From an uncultured Eubacteriales bacterium (GTDB taxonomy: Bacteria; Bacillota_A; Clostridia; Christensenellales; Aristaeellaceae): a stretch of 7,614 bases of DNA. Below are positions 6,268 to 7,614 of the stretch, piece by piece. The notes below the pieces were generated by a model. The model was not told the DNA's origin. It ran no database searches and worked only from the letters and a program-made list of their open reading frames with translations. Position numbers and translations under genes: made by a program. The stretch spans positions 4,612 through 12,225 of the forward strand of contig CACYNZ010000251.1 of NCBI GenBank assembly GCA_902775835.1. Direction: 5' to 3'. The first letter of the stretch is position 1. Every line of letters begins with the position of its first letter.

Positions 6268-6296
6268 ATCGTATCATTCCTTGCCACAAGCGTCAA
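6268..6296 (-). promoter_or_regulatory. Sigma-A-type promoter for the dnaK-paralogue operon
   Basis: On the minus strand TTGACG (6296-6291) is followed after exactly 17 bases by TACGAT (6273-6268), with a TGA just before the -10, giving an extended -10. The match is 5/6 for -35 and 4/6 for -10. The start of transcription would be near 6261, leaving a leader of about 210 bases. It is the best leftward promoter seen between the two leftward genes. Confidence 0.6.
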
Positions 6297-6328
6297 CAAA
6301 CGATGGCAGGGCCGGCAAAAAGACGGCA

Positions 6329-6358
6329 TTGAAACACATAAAAAAATCATGGTATACT
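6329..6358 (+). promoter_or_regulatory. Possible rightward sigma-A-type promoter, antisense to the methyltransferase-like gene
   Basis: TTGAAA (6329-6334) and TATACT (6353-6358) are separated by 18 bases in an AT-rich stretch; each box matches 5 of 6 consensus bases. Transcription would start near 6365 and run into the 3' end of the leftward gene at 6412-7254. The only reading frame just downstream is 17 codons long (ATG 6370 to TAA) and has no ribosome binding site. The same bases also form a likely leftward terminator, so the promoter match may be a by-product of that AT-rich element. Confidence 0.35.
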
Positions 6359-6374
6359 CTATCCGGGATGATTT
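6340..6374 (-). terminator. Probable intrinsic terminator of the methyltransferase-like gene
   Basis: Reading leftward, AAATCAT (6374-6368) pairs with ATGATTT (6350-6344), with an inner GGATA/TATaCC stem around a GAG loop, and the stem runs into seven T (6346-6340). It begins 38 bases after the stop codon at 6412. The stem is AT-rich with a 3-base internal bulge, so strength is uncertain. Confidence 0.5.
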
Positions 6375-6411
6375 GGATGATGCCTGCACAGGAATACGGG
6401 AAAAAGCAGGC

Positions 6412-7254
6412 TTACCTGTAAAGCCGGAGCGTATTTTCGATCCAGTACTGATAATACGGCCCGGACTTTTCCAGCTTCTTCATTGCGGTGTACAGCGGCA
6501 GGCCGTCTTCCACGCCCAGCCAGAGATCGCACAGCACGCTGTCAAAGCGTGCTGCTGAGGCGGATGCGGCAAAGTGGAATGCATCATCTTCAATGATCTG
6601 CAGACGTTCGGCGCCGGGCATTCCGGGAAGAAGATGACGGGAAAACAGCTGTATGACCTCCGGGGATTTCTCGATGACGGTCACCCCGCTGACCCGGGAA
6701 TTCGCCAGAGCCAGAAAGACGATGTATCCCAGTCCGAGTCCGTAGATGAGCGTGTTCCCGAACAGACGCGACGACATGGGGCGCAGCGTTGCCAGTTCAT
6801 GCGGGTTCAGCGTCATCCAGGTCTGTCCATATTCACACAGGGCAGGCCAGTGCATGGCCGTTTCAAAATAGCCCAGGTGAGGGTACACCACGCCGCGCCT
6901 TGTGCTGTGCTCATCACAGGGAAGCAGTTCATAAGCCGGACTGGTTTCCCATGTGAGTTCATAGTTCCCGCTTCTGGCGTGCAGTCCATCTGGATAGTAT
7001 TTCAGATAAGGGTCCTGCAGGAACCGCTCCGGGGAGAGCAGCTCAGGGAGCTCATGAAAAAAGGTTTCATAGATTTCCCGGTCCTGCTGCATATCATAGC
7101 CCAGCCGGCAAAAGAGCAGGAGTGCTGCGGCATCCCGCGGGGACAGGGAGCATTCCTGGGACAGGGATGCAATCTCCCGGGCGTCTGCAAAAACAGGCGC
7201 TGTGCGCAGCAGGGTGCTCAAACGGATGAAAAGGTCTTCAGACATGGGGGACAT
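6412..7254 (-). CDS. Uncharacterised protein with class I methyltransferase / spermidine-synthase-like C-terminal domain
   Basis: The product has 280 residues from ATG 7254, with AAGGAG 10 bases upstream; a second ATG at 7245 (residue 4) is spaced too far. The N-terminal half (1-about 95) is helical and acidic with no motif I recognise. The C-terminal half has a Rossmann-type SAM-binding pattern: LIYGLGLGY at 169-177 (GxGxG motif I), VTVIEKSPEV with acidic Glu195 at the end of the second strand, IIEDDAFHF at about 220-228, and FDSVLCDLWLG around 237-246. The order and spacing are those of class I methyltransferases, and the DLWLG ending recalls polyamine (spermidine) synthases. Methylation or aminopropyl transfer is not shown, and substrate residues cannot be named. 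No signal peptide or membrane helix is seen. It appears to be a single-gene unit, divergent from the acetyltransferase gene and ending in the terminator at 6340-6374. Confidence 0.75.
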   Translation of the reverse strand: MSPMSEDLFIRLSTLLRTAPVFADAREIASLSQECSLSPRDAAALLLFCRLGYDMQQDREIYETFFHELPELLSPERFLQDPYLKYYPDGLHARSGNYELTWETSPAYELLPCDEHSTRRGVVYPHLGYFETAMHWPALCEYGQTWMTLNPHELATLRPMSSRLFGNTLIYGLGLGYIVFLALANSRVSGVTVIEKSPEVIQLFSRHLLPGMPGAERLQIIEDDAFHFAASASAARFDSVLCDLWLGVEDGLPLYTAMKKLEKSGPYYQYWIENTLRLYR

Positions 7255-7362
7255 GGAATATACGCTCCTTAATTGCCGTTCAGTATCGGCGTATGTGTTC
7301 CGGATGGTTATGCATGCAATGCCCGGAAGATGATCAGAACAGGATTTGGAGGTGCTGCCGTG

Positions 7363-7614
7363 ATGCAGGTGTGCATTCGAACGGCTGTGGAAAAGGATGT
7401 GCCGCAGCTGGCGGCCATGGAAGCGGAATGCTTTGCGCCGGAAGAAGCGGCCAGTGAAGCGCGGATCCGGGACCGGGTCATGGCGTTCGGGGATCACTAT
7501 CTGATTCTCTCCTGCGACGGACGGGACACGGCATACGTGGATGCAATGGCCACAGATGAAACCGAGCTCAGGGATGAAATGTACGCGGATGCATCGCTGC
7601 ATGTTCCGGATGGA
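7363..7614 (+). CDS. GNAT family N-acetyltransferase, N-terminal part (3' end outside window)
   Basis: The visible part has 84 codons from ATG 7363; GGAGGT at 7348-7353 lies 9 bases upstream. A GTG at 7360 would add one residue with 6-base spacing and cannot be ruled out. The order VCIRTAVEKDVPQLAAMEAECF, read as IRTAVEKDVPQL then MEAECF, and after that PEEAASEARIRDRV, DHYLILSCDGR, ATDETELRDEMY and ADASLHVPDG, follows the N-terminal half of GNAT acetyltransferases of the arylalkylamine/polyamine-like kind (strand, helix 1, helix 2, strand 2, strand 3). The acetyl-CoA loop (R/Q-x2-G-x-G/A) would lie beyond the window end, so catalytic competence cannot be judged. The gene is divergent from the methyltransferase-like gene across 108 non-coding bases in which I found no convincing promoter. 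Confidence 0.85.
   Translation, partial: MQVCIRTAVEKDVPQLAAMEAECFAPEEAASEARIRDRVMAFGDHYLILSCDGRDTAYVDAMATDETELRDEMYADASLHVPDG

Noticed and set aside
6051..6300. CIRCE (HrcA) or CtsR operator upstream of the dnaK paralogue
   Set aside because: No TTAGCACTC/GAGTGCTAA dyad and no tandem GGTCAAA heptads are present; the nearest repeats are the TTCACA-like hexamers reported separately.
7255..7602. N-terminal extension of the methyltransferase-like protein beyond 7254
   Set aside because: It would be antisense to the acetyltransferase gene. The His/Arg-rich translation has no family features, and ATG 7254 has its own ribosome binding site.
1..7614. CRISPR array, tRNA or rRNA genes, insertion sequence, attachment site or prophage genes
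   Set aside because: No regular direct repeats with spacers, no cloverleaf or rRNA signatures, and no transposase, integrase or terminal inverted repeats were seen.

Overview
The window reads as chromosomal DNA of a Firmicute, probably a gut-type member of the Erysipelotrichales or a related clostridial line. This rests on strong AGGAGG-type ribosome binding sites, two well-supported TTG starts, DUF5685, AlkZ-related and TPM-domain proteins that I know mainly from Firmicutes, and a G+C content of about the mid-50s percent by eye. The genus is not proven.

Layout: (1) 3-1315, rightward: the 3' end of a membrane protein gene (probably the TFIIB-type zinc-ribbon family), overlapping a TPM-domain membrane protein gene. 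(2) 1316-1457: two inverted repeats, one a perfect 21-bp stem that can serve as a shared terminator for the converging operons. (3) 1458-6050, leftward: a five-gene run, in transcription order a DnaK (Hsp70) paralogue, a DUF5685 protein, a J-domain protein with TPR-like segment and Cys-rich tail, a two-helix membrane protein with a zinc ribbon, and an AlkZ-related protein. Gaps are -1 to 58 bases. (4) 6051-6411: a 361-base non-coding region with a good leftward extended -10 promoter about 210 bases upstream of dnaK, small hairpins, four helically phased TTCACA-like hexamers, a probable terminator for the next gene and a good-looking rightward promoter. (5) 6412-7254, leftward: a protein with a class I methyltransferase / spermidine-synthase-like C-terminal half. 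(6) 7363-7614, rightward: the start of a GNAT acetyltransferase gene cut by the window end.

How it may work: the leftward operon looks like a dedicated chaperone module separate from the housekeeping hrcA-grpE-dnaK-dnaJ set: no grpE, no hrcA, and no CIRCE or CtsR-type operator seen. The J-protein is fused to a TPR-like segment instead of the DnaJ zinc finger, and membrane zinc-ribbon proteins sit on both sides of the convergent junction, so a membrane-proximal protein-quality role with the TPM protein is a reasonable inference.

The most striking observation is in the DnaK paralogue. It is otherwise intact but lacks five residues in subdomain IA, removing the equivalents of E. coli DnaK Glu171 and Pro172, where ATP hydrolysis, interdomain coupling and J-protein docking meet. 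DUF5685 also carries two Asp-rich motifs resembling those of class I isoprenoid synthases.
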